The position numbers and the translations under genes were made by a program. The notes beneath the pieces are model-generated. The model was not told the origin of the DNA. It did not search any database and was given only the letters and a program-made list of their open reading frames with translations. From Streptosporangiaceae bacterium (lineage in GTDB: Bacteria > Actinomycetota > Actinomycetes > Streptosporangiales > Streptosporangiaceae), in NCBI GenBank assembly GCA_030043395.1, contig JASHXW010000583.1, positions 1-6,497 of the forward strand: 6,497 nucleotides of DNA, given 5' to 3'. Within the stretch, counting starts at the first letter, position 1. Each line of letters opens with the position of its first letter. Shown piece by piece: positions 5,939 through 6,497 of this stretch.

Positions 5939-6497
5939 ATGGCGATCTTCCTCAATGGCCAGAGCAAGGTCATCGTGCAGGGCATCACGGGGTCGGAGGG
6001 CCGTAAGCACGGGGCCCGCATGATCGCGGCGGGAACGAACGTGGTGGGCGGCACCAACCCGCGCAAGGCCGGGCAGACCGTCGACCTGAGCGGAACCAGC
6101 GTGCCTGTCTTCGGCACCGTGGGCGAGGCCATGGCGCACACCGGGGCCGATGTCTCGGTGGTCTTCGTTCCCCCCGCTGGGACCAAGGACGCCGTCATCG
6201 AGGCTGTCGACGCCGCGATCGGCCTGGTGATAGTGATCACCGAGGGCATTCCCGTGCATGACACCGCGGCATTCTGGGCCTACGCGTGCTCGCGCGGGAA
6301 CGTCACCCAGATCATCGGACCGAACTGCCCTGGCGTCGCTTCGCCTGGCAAGTCAAATGCGGGGATCATCCCGGCCGACATCACCACCGAGGGGCGGATC
6401 GGACTGGTATCGAAGTCAGGGACGCTGACCTACCAGATGATGTATGAGCTGCGAGACATCGGCTTCTCGACGGCAGTCGGGATCGGTGGCGACCCCA
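5939..6497 (+). CDS. sucD: Succinate-CoA ligase, alpha subunit (partial, 3' end beyond window)
   Basis: 186 codons are present of the roughly 290-300 usual for SucD. The alpha subunit binds CoA and carries the phosphohistidine that relays phosphate between succinyl-phosphate and the nucleotide held by SucC. The CoA-binding Rossmann domain is complete: [21 protein letters not shown] (GITGSEG at 15-21), [10 protein letters not shown] (36-45), [17 protein letters not shown] (74-90) and [16 protein letters not shown] (101-116). [12 protein letters not shown] (127-138) and SKSGTLTYQ (158-166) lead into the ligase domain, and the window ends within the GIGGDP motif. The active-site histidine lies further downstream and cannot be checked. 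The wording of the conserved segments resembles actinobacterial SucD more than the E. coli form. The frame has no stop before the window edge. Confidence 0.96.
   Translation, partial: MAIFLNGQSKVIVQGITGSEGRKHGARMIAAGTNVVGGTNPRKAGQTVDLSGTSVPVFGTVGEAMAHTGADVSVVFVPPAGTKDAVIEAVDAAIGLVIVITEGIPVHDTAAFWAYACSRGNVTQIIGPNCPGVASPGKSNAGIIPADITTEGRIGLVSKSGTLTYQMMYELRDIGFSTAVGIGGDP

Noticed and set aside
4645..6264. 539-codon open frame on the minus strand opposite sucC and sucD
   Set aside because: The plus strand encodes two unmistakable TCA-cycle subunits here; the antisense frame has low-complexity, family-less sequence typical of a shadow.

Overview
The window comes from a high-G+C actinobacterium. 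Codon third positions in the core genes are almost all G or C, GTG is a plausible start for sucC, and the gene content (PcrA/UvrD1 helicase with a C-terminal RNA-polymerase-binding domain, a free-standing B12-binding mutase subunit, then sucC-sucD) is the pattern seen around this locus in streptomycetes and their relatives. The sequence does not allow a genus to be named.

Layout: 1-113 is the C-terminal end of a membrane-type protein. The gap 114-320 holds a very long near-perfect hairpin (173-228) and a possible promoter for the next gene. 321-2561 (+) is pcrA, complete with all SF1A helicase motifs. After a 59-bp convergent gap, 2621-4045 (-) is a COG1672-type P-loop ATPase with a C-terminal DUF234/PD-(D/E)XK-like domain. 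Its promoter region contains an AT-rich cluster of GATACTATC-type repeats (4075-4113) that looks like an operator. 4209-4622 (+) is a 137-residue cobalamin-binding mutase subunit of the IcmB/methylmalonyl-CoA mutase small-subunit type. 4741-5937 (+) is sucC, and 5939 to the end is the first 186 codons of sucD.

The B12 subunit and sucCD are linked by metabolism. Acyl-CoA mutases move branched or methylmalonyl units toward succinyl-CoA, and SucCD converts succinyl-CoA to succinate with ATP or GTP formation. The mutase catalytic subunit is not in the window. pcrA is a repair and transcription-coupled helicase with no functional link to these enzymes; its position here probably reflects ancestral gene order. 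The minus-strand ATPase is the odd one out: opposite orientation, its own repeat-rich promoter, and looser third-position G+C than its neighbours. It looks like an accessory gene inserted into a conserved housekeeping block.

I see no CRISPR array, tRNA, rRNA, transposase or phage gene. The window is mostly ordinary core genome. The points worth a second look are the long hairpin, the ATPase and its operator, the altered nuclease-like motif in that ATPase, and a possible leaderless start for pcrA.
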